6,665 bases of DNA from JAUREX01 sp044356825 (GTDB taxonomy: Bacteria > Pseudomonadota > Alphaproteobacteria > Rhodobacterales > Rhodobacteraceae). Location: NCBI GenBank assembly GCA_044356825.1, contig JBIKVM010000162.1, forward strand, positions 1 through 6,665, written 5' to 3'. Shown here piece after piece: positions 1 through 6,110 of the stretch. Both the position numbers and the translations under genes were made by a program. How positions within the stretch are numbered: the first letter of the stretch is position 1; each line of letters starts with the position of its first letter. The notes under the pieces are model-generated. The model saw nothing but the letters and a program-made list of their open reading frames with translations. It made no database searches and had not been told where the DNA came from.

Positions 1-92
1 TCGAGGGCTTCGTCGGACACGCCGAACAATGCAACATCCGCGTCCGCCGATACGGCAAACAGAACGTCCCCTTCGGCGCACCCGCGGAGTAG
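1..92 (+). CDS. C-terminal end of a histidinol dehydrogenase (HisD)-family dehydrogenase, partial
   Basis: Only the last 29 codons are present; the reading frame starts at base 3 and stops at TAG 90-92. The fragment begins EGFVGH and continues with a His/Arg-rich stretch (IRVRRYG). This matches the end of HisD-type enzymes, where E. coli HisD has AERLTAHKNAVTLRV. By that alignment the His codon at 18-20 corresponds to zinc ligand His419 of E. coli HisD. HisD enzymes oxidise an alcohol to an acid in two NAD-dependent steps. Paralogues outside histidine synthesis, such as the sulfopropanediol 3-dehydrogenase HpsN, act in catabolism and are common in Rhodobacteraceae. The catabolic neighbours make a paralogue more likely than a biosynthetic hisD, but this is inference. 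The next gene starts 22 bases downstream, so the two may be cotranscribed. The call rests on a short fragment. Confidence 0.65.
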   Translation, partial: EGFVGHAEQCNIRVRRYGKQNVPFGAPAE

Positions 93-114
93 ATGATGCG
101 ATCAAGGTCGACCC

Positions 115-1149
115 ATGGCTGAGCCTGCCCACCACCGCCGCGTGATCCTGCCCCTCCGGCAGGCCATGGCGACCTTTGCCGAAGGCCCGGTTCGGGCGGC
201 GCTCGGCGGCCTGCTTGCGCCCGGTGCGACGGTGCGGCTGTGCCATCCCTTCGGCACGATGCCGGGCGAGCGCTTCTATGATACGGCATATGCACCCCTC
301 CTCGCCGCGATGCCCGATCTCGAACGGCGCGACGCGATCGTTGTCGCGGGCCATGACGAAGGGGGGGCGGCGTGGATCGGCGCCTGCGGGCATTACGCGG
401 GCACCTTCGCGCGGCCCTTCCTCGACATCGCGCCGACGGGCCATATGGCGGCGTTCCGCTTTCACGAATTCTTCCGCCTCGAAGGCGAGCAGGTGGTCGA
501 GGTCCAGGCGATCTGGGACATCCCCGAGCTCATGATGCAGGCCGGGGTCTGGCCGCTGGCGCCCGAACTCGGCGCCCGCCAGCGCGCCTTCGGACCGATG
601 ACGCAAGACGGGCTGGCCGAGCGCACCGATCCGGGCGCGGCAAGCGTGGCCCTCGTGTGCGAGATGCTCGACTTCCTCGTGCGCCACCCGTCGCGCGGCG
701 GGCCCGAGGTGATGGAGCTCGACCGCTTCTGGCATCCGCGCTTCAACTGGTACGGGCCTGCCGGGATCGGCACGGCGCGCGGCGTGCGGGGCTTTCGGGC
801 GTGGCACCAGATCCCCTTCCTGCGCGGCATGCCCGATCGTGGCCTGAACGCCGAGGGCACCGAGCACTATTTCATCGGCGAGGGGCCCTATGTGGCCGTG
901 ACGGGTTGGCCCAACATGCGCCTGTCGCTCACGGGGCCGAACTGGCTCGGCCTGCCGCCGACGGGGCGGACGCTCTTTCTGCGCAGCCTCGACTTCTGGC
1001 GCGTCGAGGCGGGCCGCATCCGCGAGAACTGGGTGCTCGTCGATCTGCTCGATGCCCATGTCCAGCTTGGAGCCGATCCGCTCGAGCGGATGCGCGAATT
1101 CAACAAGGCACGACCCGGCTTCGACCCCGAGACGGGCAGGGCGCCATGA
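115..1149 (+). CDS. Tandem SnoaL-like (NTF2-fold) domain protein
   Basis: A 344-residue protein made of two SnoaL-like domains, at about residues 14-150 and 185-330. Each domain ends with the family's typical segment. In the first this is APTG at 106-109 followed by FHEFFRLEGEQVVE and WDIPELMMQAG. In the second it is LPPTG, then LDFWRVEAGRIRENWVLVDLLDAHVQLG. Single-domain members are about 130-150 residues, so this is a duplicated or fused form. The SnoaL/NTF2 fold is a cone-shaped pocket used by polyketide cyclases, isomerases, hydratases and limonene epoxide hydrolase, so the reaction cannot be named. There is no signal peptide or membrane segment, so a cytoplasmic location is expected. The ATG at 115 is preceded by AAGG (104-107) with 7 bases of spacing. 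The two ATGs at 93 and 96 lie in another frame and stop within 10 codons. A second protein of the same architecture lies at 2302-3285. Confidence 0.85.
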   Translation: MAEPAHHRRVILPLRQAMATFAEGPVRAALGGLLAPGATVRLCHPFGTMPGERFYDTAYAPLLAAMPDLERRDAIVVAGHDEGGAAWIGACGHYAGTFARPFLDIAPTGHMAAFRFHEFFRLEGEQVVEVQAIWDIPELMMQAGVWPLAPELGARQRAFGPMTQDGLAERTDPGAASVALVCEMLDFLVRHPSRGGPEVMELDRFWHPRFNWYGPAGIGTARGVRGFRAWHQIPFLRGMPDRGLNAEGTEHYFIGEGPYVAVTGWPNMRLSLTGPNWLGLPPTGRTLFLRSLDFWRVEAGRIRENWVLVDLLDAHVQLGADPLERMREFNKARPGFDPETGRAP

Positions 1150-1285
1150 TCCACCCCACGACCCCGCGCACCGTGCCCGACCGACGCGGCATGCGCCCAA
1201 CGGGGGGCTTGCACCCGTGTCGCGCGGATGCATCGGTTGCCGGGCGTTGCCCCTCGGGTAGCAGCGGTGGCGGATGGGGTGCAAG
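1150..1285 (+). promoter_or_regulatory. Intergenic leader before the LacI-family gene; probable control region
   Basis: This is the only gap larger than 50 bases and lies just ahead of the regulator and the packed genes behind it, so a promoter and a LacI-type operator are expected here (inference). What can be seen: a perfect 8-base palindrome GATGCATC at 1227-1234; a direct repeat GTTGCC at 1236-1241 and 1246-1251, exactly 10 bases apart; a small hairpin GGGC/GCCC at 1242-1252; and a TTGCAC (1209-1214) that could serve as a -35 box but has no good -10 box at the right distance. No long CG-centred palindrome typical of LacI operators was found. No T-run follows the hairpins, so there is no clear terminator for the upstream gene. 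A 47-codon reading frame also spans the gap (see findings). Confidence 0.3.
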
Positions 1286-2305
1286 ATGATGAAGGAAAAG
1301 GTCACATCGCTCGATGTCGCGCGGCGGGCGGGTGTCTCGCAGTCGGCGGTGTCGCGGGTGTTCACGCCGGGCGCGTCGGCCTCGCCCGCGACCAAGGCGA
1401 AGGTCATGCAGGCGGCGGGCGAACTCGGCTATCGTCCTGACCCGCTCGCCCGCGCGATGATCACCGGCAAGAGCCGGATCATTGGCCTCGTCGTCGCCTA
1501 TCTCGACAACCAGTTCTATCCCGTTGCGCTCGAGCGACTGTCGCGGGCGCTTCAGGACAAGGGGTATCACATCCTCGTCTTCATGGCCACGAACTCGTCC
1601 GAAGGCGTCCTCAAGGTCATGCAGGATCTGCTCGACTATCGTGTCGATGGCATCGTGACCGCCTCGGTTGCGATGACAAACGAACTCACGAACCTCTGCG
1701 AGGCGGCGGGGATCCCGGTGGTGATGTTCAACCGCGGGCAGGATGATCCGCGCCTGTCCGAGGTGACATCCGACAACATCGCGGGCGGCAGGACGGTCGC
1801 GAACTTCCTTGTCGCGGGCGGGCACCAGCGCATCGCCCACATTGCGGGCTGGCAGGGTTCGTCTACGGGACGCGACCGGACGCTCGGATTTCTCGAGGCG
1901 CTGTCGGCGCACGGGATGGAGCCGGTCGCCTCGGTCGACGGGATGTACAACCGCGACACCGCCGCGGCCGTCGCGCGCGAGATGTTCGGCCGGGCAGAGC
2001 GGCCCGACGCCGTGTTCGTCGGCAACGATCACATGGCCTTCGCGGTCATGGACGTGCTGCGCTTCGAGCTAGGGCTTTCGGTGCCCGGGGATGTGTCGGT
2101 CGTGGGCTATGACGACGTTCCGATTGCCTCGTGGCCCGCCTACGACCTCACCACCATCCGCCAGCCACTCGACCAGATGGTCACCAATACGGTCGATACG
2201 CTCCTCTCGCGGCTTGAGGGCGACACCGCGCCGCGACGCGTCCTCATTCCCGGGCCGCTCATCCTGCGCGGTTCGGCACGCAGACCAAGGGGTTTCACTG
2301 CATGA
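1286..2305 (+). CDS. LacI-family (LacI/GalR) transcriptional regulator
   Basis: A 339-residue DNA-binding repressor/activator of the usual family length. The N-terminal helix-turn-helix is at residues 7-26 (TSLDVARRAGVSQSAVSRVF). It is followed by the third helix and hinge (GYRPDPLARAM, 48-58). The rest is a periplasmic-binding-protein-like sensor domain with family landmarks: LVVAYLDNQFYP, VTSDNIAGGRTVANFL, FVGNDHMAFAVMDVLR, VPGDVSVVGYDD and LTTIRQP. The sensor fold implies control by a small ligand, probably the pathway substrate or an intermediate; its identity is not readable. Family members start a few residues before the TxxDVA motif, which favours ATG 1286 (or 1289) over the in-frame ATG at 1274; 1274 has a weak GGTGG ahead of it and would add four residues. 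The stop overlaps the next gene's ATG by 4 bases, so the regulator is translated with the genes it probably controls. Confidence 0.92.
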   Translation: MMKEKVTSLDVARRAGVSQSAVSRVFTPGASASPATKAKVMQAAGELGYRPDPLARAMITGKSRIIGLVVAYLDNQFYPVALERLSRALQDKGYHILVFMATNSSEGVLKVMQDLLDYRVDGIVTASVAMTNELTNLCEAAGIPVVMFNRGQDDPRLSEVTSDNIAGGRTVANFLVAGGHQRIAHIAGWQGSSTGRDRTLGFLEALSAHGMEPVASVDGMYNRDTAAAVAREMFGRAERPDAVFVGNDHMAFAVMDVLRFELGLSVPGDVSVVGYDDVPIASWPAYDLTTIRQPLDQMVTNTVDTLLSRLEGDTAPRRVLIPGPLILRGSARRPRGFTA

Positions 2306-3285
2306 AGGGCTTCAATCCAAAGTTCGCCGACTTCCCCGACTACATCCTCGGCATTACGCAGGAGATCTGGGAGGACCGCGGAATCGCGACGCTGCACCAC
2401 TACTATTCCTCTGATATCGTCGTGCGCTCGCCCGCATCGGTCGTGATCGGCAACGGCAGCGTCATCGGCGCGACGATGGCGACGCTGGCCGAGTTTCCCG
2501 ACCGCCAGCTTCTGGGCGAGGATGTGATCTGGTCAGGCACGCCCGAGGAGGGGATGCTCTCATCGCACCGCATCATCTCGACGGCGACGCATCTGGGCGA
2601 TGGCGTCTATGGCAAGGCGACCGGCAAGTCGCTGCGCTATCGCATCATCGCGGACTGCCATGCGCGCAACAACGTCATCGACGATGAGTGGCTCATCCGC
2701 GATCAGGGCGCGATCGTGCGCCAGATGGGGTGGGATCCGCGGGACTACGCGCGCGACCTCATCGCGCGCGAAGGTGGCCCGGCGGCCTGCCTGCGGCCGC
2801 TCACCCCTGCGACCGACCGCCCCGGCCCCTATGTCGGCAGAGGCAATCGCAACGAATGGGGCGCACGCTATGCCGATCTGATCAGCCGGATCATGGGCGC
2901 CGACATGGCGGCCATCCGCGCGAACTACGATCGCGCGGCGCAACTCGAACTTCCTGGGCATGTCACCGGCCATGGCTGGGATGCGGCCGAGCGGTTCTGG
3001 ATGGGGCTGCGGGCGTCGTTTCCCTCGGCCGTCTTCACGATCCACCACACCATCGGGCGGGAGGATCCGACGATGCCGCCGCGCGCCGCGCTGCGCTGGA
3101 GCCTTCAGGGCCGGCACGACGGGTGGGGCGCCTTCGGCAGGCCGACAGGTGCCGAGGTGCATGTGCTCGGGATCAGCCACGCCGAGTTCGGCACGCTCGG
3201 CGCTGCCGCCCCGCGCCTGCGCCGCGAATGGGTGCTCTTCGACGAAACCGCGATCTGGAAGCAGATCCTGCTGCACGAAGGCTGA
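2302..3285 (+). CDS. Second tandem SnoaL-like (NTF2-fold) domain protein
   Basis: A 327-residue protein with two SnoaL-like domains. The first covers about residues 15-145: helix DYILGITQEIWEDRG, HHYYSSDIVVRSP at 32-44, the FPD turn at 65-67, SSHR at 87-90, TGK at 107-109, and DDEWLIRDQGAIVRQMG at 127-143. The second covers about residues 195-325: a helical AAERFWMGLRASFPSAVFTIHH segment, FGRPTGAEVHVLGISHAEF, and a closing REWVLFDETAIWKQIL strand/helix. It has the same two-domain layout as the protein at 115-1149 but shares little obvious sequence with it, so the pair is old or of separate origin. There is no signal peptide or membrane segment. The start is well defined: AAGGGG at 2287-2292 lies 9 bases before the ATG, which overlaps the lacI-type stop as ATGA. 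Its reaction is unknown; isomerase, hydratase or cyclase chemistry on a pathway intermediate is possible. Confidence 0.85.
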   Translation: MKGFNPKFADFPDYILGITQEIWEDRGIATLHHYYSSDIVVRSPASVVIGNGSVIGATMATLAEFPDRQLLGEDVIWSGTPEEGMLSSHRIISTATHLGDGVYGKATGKSLRYRIIADCHARNNVIDDEWLIRDQGAIVRQMGWDPRDYARDLIAREGGPAACLRPLTPATDRPGPYVGRGNRNEWGARYADLISRIMGADMAAIRANYDRAAQLELPGHVTGHGWDAAERFWMGLRASFPSAVFTIHHTIGREDPTMPPRAALRWSLQGRHDGWGAFGRPTGAEVHVLGISHAEFGTLGAAAPRLRREWVLFDETAIWKQILLHEG

Positions 3286-3316
3286 GCCATGGGTGCCCCC
3301 GACGCCGCCCCGCCAC

Positions 3317-3323
3317 GAAAGGA
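3317..3323 (+). promoter_or_regulatory. Ribosome binding site fixing a GTG start
   Basis: GAAAGGA lies 6 bases before GTG 3330. No ATG in this frame lies near it, and the frame stays open far upstream over the preceding gene, so this site is what places the cupin start at 3330. Confidence 0.65.
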
Positions 3324-3329
3324 CAGAAC

Positions 3330-4301
3330 GTGACCGCGCCCAAGATCGTCCGATACGGAGAACTCCGCCCTTGCCGGACCGCCTTCATCGATGCCCACAC
3401 CCCGGGCTCGGACCGCAAGGAGAACTTCACCATCATCGGCGGCGGGGTAAGCGAATCCGCCGACCAGCACGTCCACATCCGCGAGACGCCGGGCTTCAAC
3501 ATCGGCGCGGCCGGCCAGCCGCCGGGGTGCCGCAACAGCCTCCACAGCCACCGCACGGCCGAGGTGTTCTTCGTGCTGAAGGGGCGCTGGCGCTTCTTCT
3601 GGGGGCGCTGGGGCAAGGCGGGCGAGGTGATCCTCGAAGAGGGCGACATCTTCAACATCCCGACCGGGATCTTCCGCGCCTTCGAGAACGTCGGCACCGA
3701 CTACGGCATGATCATGGCGATCCTCGGCGGCGACGATGCCGGCGGGGGCGTGATCTGGGCGCCGCAGGTCATCACCGATGCCAAGGACTACGGCCTCGTC
3801 CTTGGCAGGAACGGCAAGCTCTACGACACCAAGCGTGGCCAGAACCTGCCCGAGGGCGTCCCGCCGATGCCGCTCCTGACTGAGGAGGAACTCCGCACCT
3901 ATCCCGAACCGACGACGGCCGATGTGGTTCCGACCTCGGTTGCGCGCTATTGGGATCTGATGGCACTTGCCGATCGGCAGCCCGCCAGGGTCATCGGCGC
4001 CCTTGGCCGCCTGCGCGACCGTCCGGGCTTCGAGGTCGAATTCCTGACGCGCGGCTCGATCCCCGCGACACCCGCCCGCACCGACCGGCACACGGTCCTC
4101 ATGCCGATGCGCGGCCACTGGCGGCTGACCTGGCCGGGCAACGAGGCGGTGCTGAACCCCGGGGATACCGTCTGGGTGCCGCCCGCGCTCGAACACGGGC
4201 TTGCCCCGGCCATGACGGGCGAGGCGAGCCTCTACCGCGTCACCAACACCGACGACCCGGCCGGCGCGACCGGCCGCCTTCTGCGCGAGGTGTCGCAATG
4301 A
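3330..4301 (+). CDS. Two-domain cupin (bicupin) protein
   Basis: A 323-residue protein starting at GTG. The N-terminal cupin is around residues 55-130. Cupin motif 1 is intact: His72, His74 and Glu78, with the glycine at 85. Motif 2 (GDIFNIPTGIFRAFEN, 105-120) carries Arg116 where the fourth metal ligand, a His, normally sits. The C-terminal cupin has the reverse: motif 1 is degenerate (no HxH, only RHTVLMPMRGHW), while motif 2 keeps a His in GDTVWVPPALEHG. Bicupins include quercetin-type dioxygenases, gentisate dioxygenase and oxalate decarboxylase; the altered ligand set argues against assigning any of these. The protein has no signal peptide. It follows the SnoaL-like gene after 44 bases, and its stop overlaps the next ATG by 4 bases, so it is probably translated with the MetE-like gene. 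An enzymatic role (dioxygenase or isomerase) or a ligand-binding role are both open. Confidence 0.85.
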   Translation: MTAPKIVRYGELRPCRTAFIDAHTPGSDRKENFTIIGGGVSESADQHVHIRETPGFNIGAAGQPPGCRNSLHSHRTAEVFFVLKGRWRFFWGRWGKAGEVILEEGDIFNIPTGIFRAFENVGTDYGMIMAILGGDDAGGGVIWAPQVITDAKDYGLVLGRNGKLYDTKRGQNLPEGVPPMPLLTEEELRTYPEPTTADVVPTSVARYWDLMALADRQPARVIGALGRLRDRPGFEVEFLTRGSIPATPARTDRHTVLMPMRGHWRLTWPGNEAVLNPGDTVWVPPALEHGLAPAMTGEASLYRVTNTDDPAGATGRLLREVSQ

Positions 4302-5416
4302 CCCTGTCGGCCACCCATGTCGGAAGCCTGCCGCGCCCGCAGCCGGTCGTCGATTTCCTCTTTGCCCGCGAGAGGGGCGAGGACTATGACCGCGCCGCGT
4401 TCGACGCCTGCATGGCGGCGGCGGTGATGGAGAACGTCCGCCGCCAGAAGGCCGCGGGCATCGACATCGTCTCGGACGGCGAATGCTCGAAGATCAGCTA
4501 TGCGACCTATGTCAAGGACCGCTACACGGGTTTTTCCGGCGACAGCCCGCGCAACGCGCCCAACGACCTCAAGCTGTTCCCGACCTTCCTCGAGCGCCTC
4601 GCCAAGCAGGGCGGGACGCCGCAATACGCCCGCCCCATGTGCACCGGGCCCGTCGCATCAAAGGGTCAGGGGGAACTCCAAAAGGACATCGCCAACCTGC
4701 GCGCGGCGATGGCCGCGCACGGGGTCGCGCGCGGCTTCATGAACGCGGCCTCGCCGGGGGTGATCTCGCTCTTCCTGCAGAACGCGCATTATCCGACGCG
4801 CGAGAACTACCTCGGGGCGCTCGCCGACGCGATGCGCGAGGAATACCGCACGATCCTCGGGGCCGGGCTCGACCTGCAGCTCGATTGCCCCGACCTCGCG
4901 CTCTCGCGCCACATGCTGTTCACCCACCTCGACGATGACGCCTTCCTGCGCGTCGCCGCGACCCATGTCGAGGCGCTCGAACACGCGCTCGAGGGCCTCC
5001 CGCGCGAGCGGATCCGGCTGCACATCTGCTGGGGCAACTACGAGGGGCCGCATGTGTGCGACATCGACATGGCCAAGGTCTTCCCGCTACTCATGCGCGT
5101 GCCGGCCCGCTACATCCTCTTCGAGACGGCGAACCCGCGCCACGGCCACGAATGGGCGGTCTTTCGCGACCGCGCGCGCGAGATCCCCGACGACAAGGTG
5201 CTCGTGCCCGGCGCGGTCGACACGACGACGAACTTCGTCGAGCATCCCGACCTCGTGGCGCAGCGGCTGCGGCATTTCACCGACATCGTGGGGCACGAGC
5301 GTGTCGTCGCCGGCAGCGATTGCGGCTTTGGCACCTTCGCGGGCTTCGGCGCGGTCGATCCCGAGATCGCCTGGGCCAAGCTCGCGACCCTCAAGGAGGG
5401 CGCGCGGCGCGTCTGA
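4298..5416 (+). CDS. MetE C-terminal-type zinc enzyme (cobalamin-independent methionine synthase family)
   Basis: A 372-residue protein equal to the C-terminal catalytic barrel of cobalamin-independent methionine synthase; the folate-linked N-terminal half of MetE (about 750 residues in all) is absent. The start THVGSLPRP and the VSDGE motif at 58-62 are typical of the family. The thiol-activating zinc site is complete: His242 and Cys244 (LHICWGN), Glu276 (ILFETANPR) and Cys342 (AGSDCGFGTF), matching His641, Cys643, Glu665 and Cys726 of E. coli MetE. Stand-alone members include archaeal-type methionine synthases and epoxyalkane:coenzyme M transferase, so the role is transfer of a methyl or alkyl group to or from a zinc-bound thiol. 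Given its catabolic-looking neighbours, a degradative step (demethylation or thiol addition) is more likely than methionine synthesis; this is inference. GAGG at 4287-4290 is 7 bases before the ATG, which overlaps the cupin stop. Confidence 0.88.
   Translation: MTLSATHVGSLPRPQPVVDFLFARERGEDYDRAAFDACMAAAVMENVRRQKAAGIDIVSDGECSKISYATYVKDRYTGFSGDSPRNAPNDLKLFPTFLERLAKQGGTPQYARPMCTGPVASKGQGELQKDIANLRAAMAAHGVARGFMNAASPGVISLFLQNAHYPTRENYLGALADAMREEYRTILGAGLDLQLDCPDLALSRHMLFTHLDDDAFLRVAATHVEALEHALEGLPRERIRLHICWGNYEGPHVCDIDMAKVFPLLMRVPARYILFETANPRHGHEWAVFRDRAREIPDDKVLVPGAVDTTTNFVEHPDLVAQRLRHFTDIVGHERVVAGSDCGFGTFAGFGAVDPEIAWAKLATLKEGARRV
5393..5399 (+). promoter_or_regulatory. Strong Shine-Dalgarno-like site unusually far from the next start
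   Basis: AAGGAGG sits inside the last codons of the MetE-like gene, 21 bases before ATG 5421. No ATG, GTG or TTG lies closer in the hydrolase frame. It may hold ribosomes for restart after the stop at 5414-5416, or it may simply encode the Lys-Glu-Gly residues there. Confidence 0.3.
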
Positions 5417-5420
5417 CCGG

Positions 5421-6110
5421 ATGACCCCGCTCCTGCTCATCCCGGGGATGATGTGCGACGCACGGCTCTGGGGCGGGTTGCCCGCGCGCCTGCATCCGCG
5501 CCCGGTGGGGCATGTCCTGCCCACGGGCGCGGACAGCATGGCGGGGCTTGCCGCCGCCGCGCTGCGCGATGCCCCGCCGCGCTTTGCGGTCGCGGGGCTG
5601 AGCATGGGGGGGATCGTCGCGATGGAGATGCTCGCCCAGGCGCCCGAGCGGGTGGAGCGGATCGCGCTGCTCGACACCAACCCCTGCGCCGAGGCGCCCG
5701 AGGTCGCGGCCCGCCGCGCGCCCCAGATCGCCCGCGCGCTTGGCGGCGGGCTGGCCGCCGTGATGCGCACCGAGATGAAGCCCAACTATCTTGCCCGCGG
5801 CCCGGGCAAGGGGGTGATCCTCGATCTGTGCCTCGAGATGGCGCTCGCGCTCGGGCCCGAGGTGTTCGCGCGCCAGTCGCTGGCGCTGCGCGGCCGGGCC
5901 GACCGGCAGGCAGCACTCGCGGCCTTTCGCGGTCCCGCCCTTGTCCTGATGGGCGCCGAGGACCGGCTCTGCCCGCGGGCGCGCCACGACCTCATGCATC
6001 GGCTGATGCCGCACTCGCGCCTTGTCGTGATCGAGGGCGCCGGGCATCTGCCGACACTCGAACGCCCTGTGGAAACGGCGGCCGCCCTGCGGTGCTGGCT
6101 GGAGGAATGA
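5421..6110 (+). CDS. Alpha/beta hydrolase-fold protein
   Basis: A 229-residue, rather short member of the alpha/beta hydrolase superfamily. The oxyanion-hole segment is near the start (LLLIPGMMCD, 4-13). The nucleophile elbow GLSMGG places the catalytic Ser at 61, the acid is Asp181 in LMGAEDRLCP, and the base is His209 in EGAGHLPTLERP. About 70 residues between (roughly 95-165, helical and Ala/Leu-rich) would form a lid. The full triad predicts hydrolysis of an ester, lactone, thioester or C-C bond, but the substrate is not readable. There is no signal peptide, so it is cytoplasmic. The ATG lies 4 bases after the previous stop with only a poor site directly ahead of it, so translation probably depends on coupling. 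The reading frame is open upstream to about 4935, but that part overlaps the well-supported MetE-like gene and is not coding. Confidence 0.88.
   Translation: MTPLLLIPGMMCDARLWGGLPARLHPRPVGHVLPTGADSMAGLAAAALRDAPPRFAVAGLSMGGIVAMEMLAQAPERVERIALLDTNPCAEAPEVAARRAPQIARALGGGLAAVMRTEMKPNYLARGPGKGVILDLCLEMALALGPEVFARQSLALRGRADRQAALAAFRGPALVLMGAEDRLCPRARHDLMHRLMPHSRLVVIEGAGHLPTLERPVETAAALRCWLEE
6101..6106 (+). promoter_or_regulatory. Ribosome binding site deciding between two adjacent ATGs
   Basis: GGAGGA directly precedes ATGATG. It touches the first ATG (6107) and leaves 3 bases to the second (6110), so the second is the better start, although still closely spaced. The choice changes the protein by one Met. 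Confidence 0.5.

Noticed and set aside
93..120. Tiny frame starting ATGATG right after the first stop
   Set aside because: It ends after nine codons and overlaps the better-placed start at 115; no sign of function.
372..1145. Plus-strand open frame inside the first SnoaL-like gene
   Set aside because: Arg/Ala-rich shadow frame of a well-supported gene. Only its tail beyond 1146 was kept as a possible short frame.
1236..1252. GTTGCC direct repeat with 10-base spacing and an overlapping GGGC/GCCC hairpin
   Set aside because: Too short and GC-rich to call an operator or terminator: no LacI-style CG-centred palindrome and no T-run after the hairpin.
1100..2032. Minus-strand open frame (310 codons) opposite the LacI gene
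   Set aside because: No family motif, unusual composition, and fully covered by a clear LacI-family gene on the plus strand.
2688..3329. Upstream in-frame extension of the cupin gene
   Set aside because: It would overlap most of the second SnoaL-like gene with Arg-rich filler; the GTG at 3330 has a good ribosome binding site and fits the cupin domain boundary.
3105..4298. Long minus-strand open frame (397 codons) opposite the second SnoaL-like and cupin genes
   Set aside because: Its predicted protein is Arg/Ala/Gly-rich with no recognisable motif, while the plus strand encodes a clear bicupin. Long antisense frames are expected in such GC-rich DNA.
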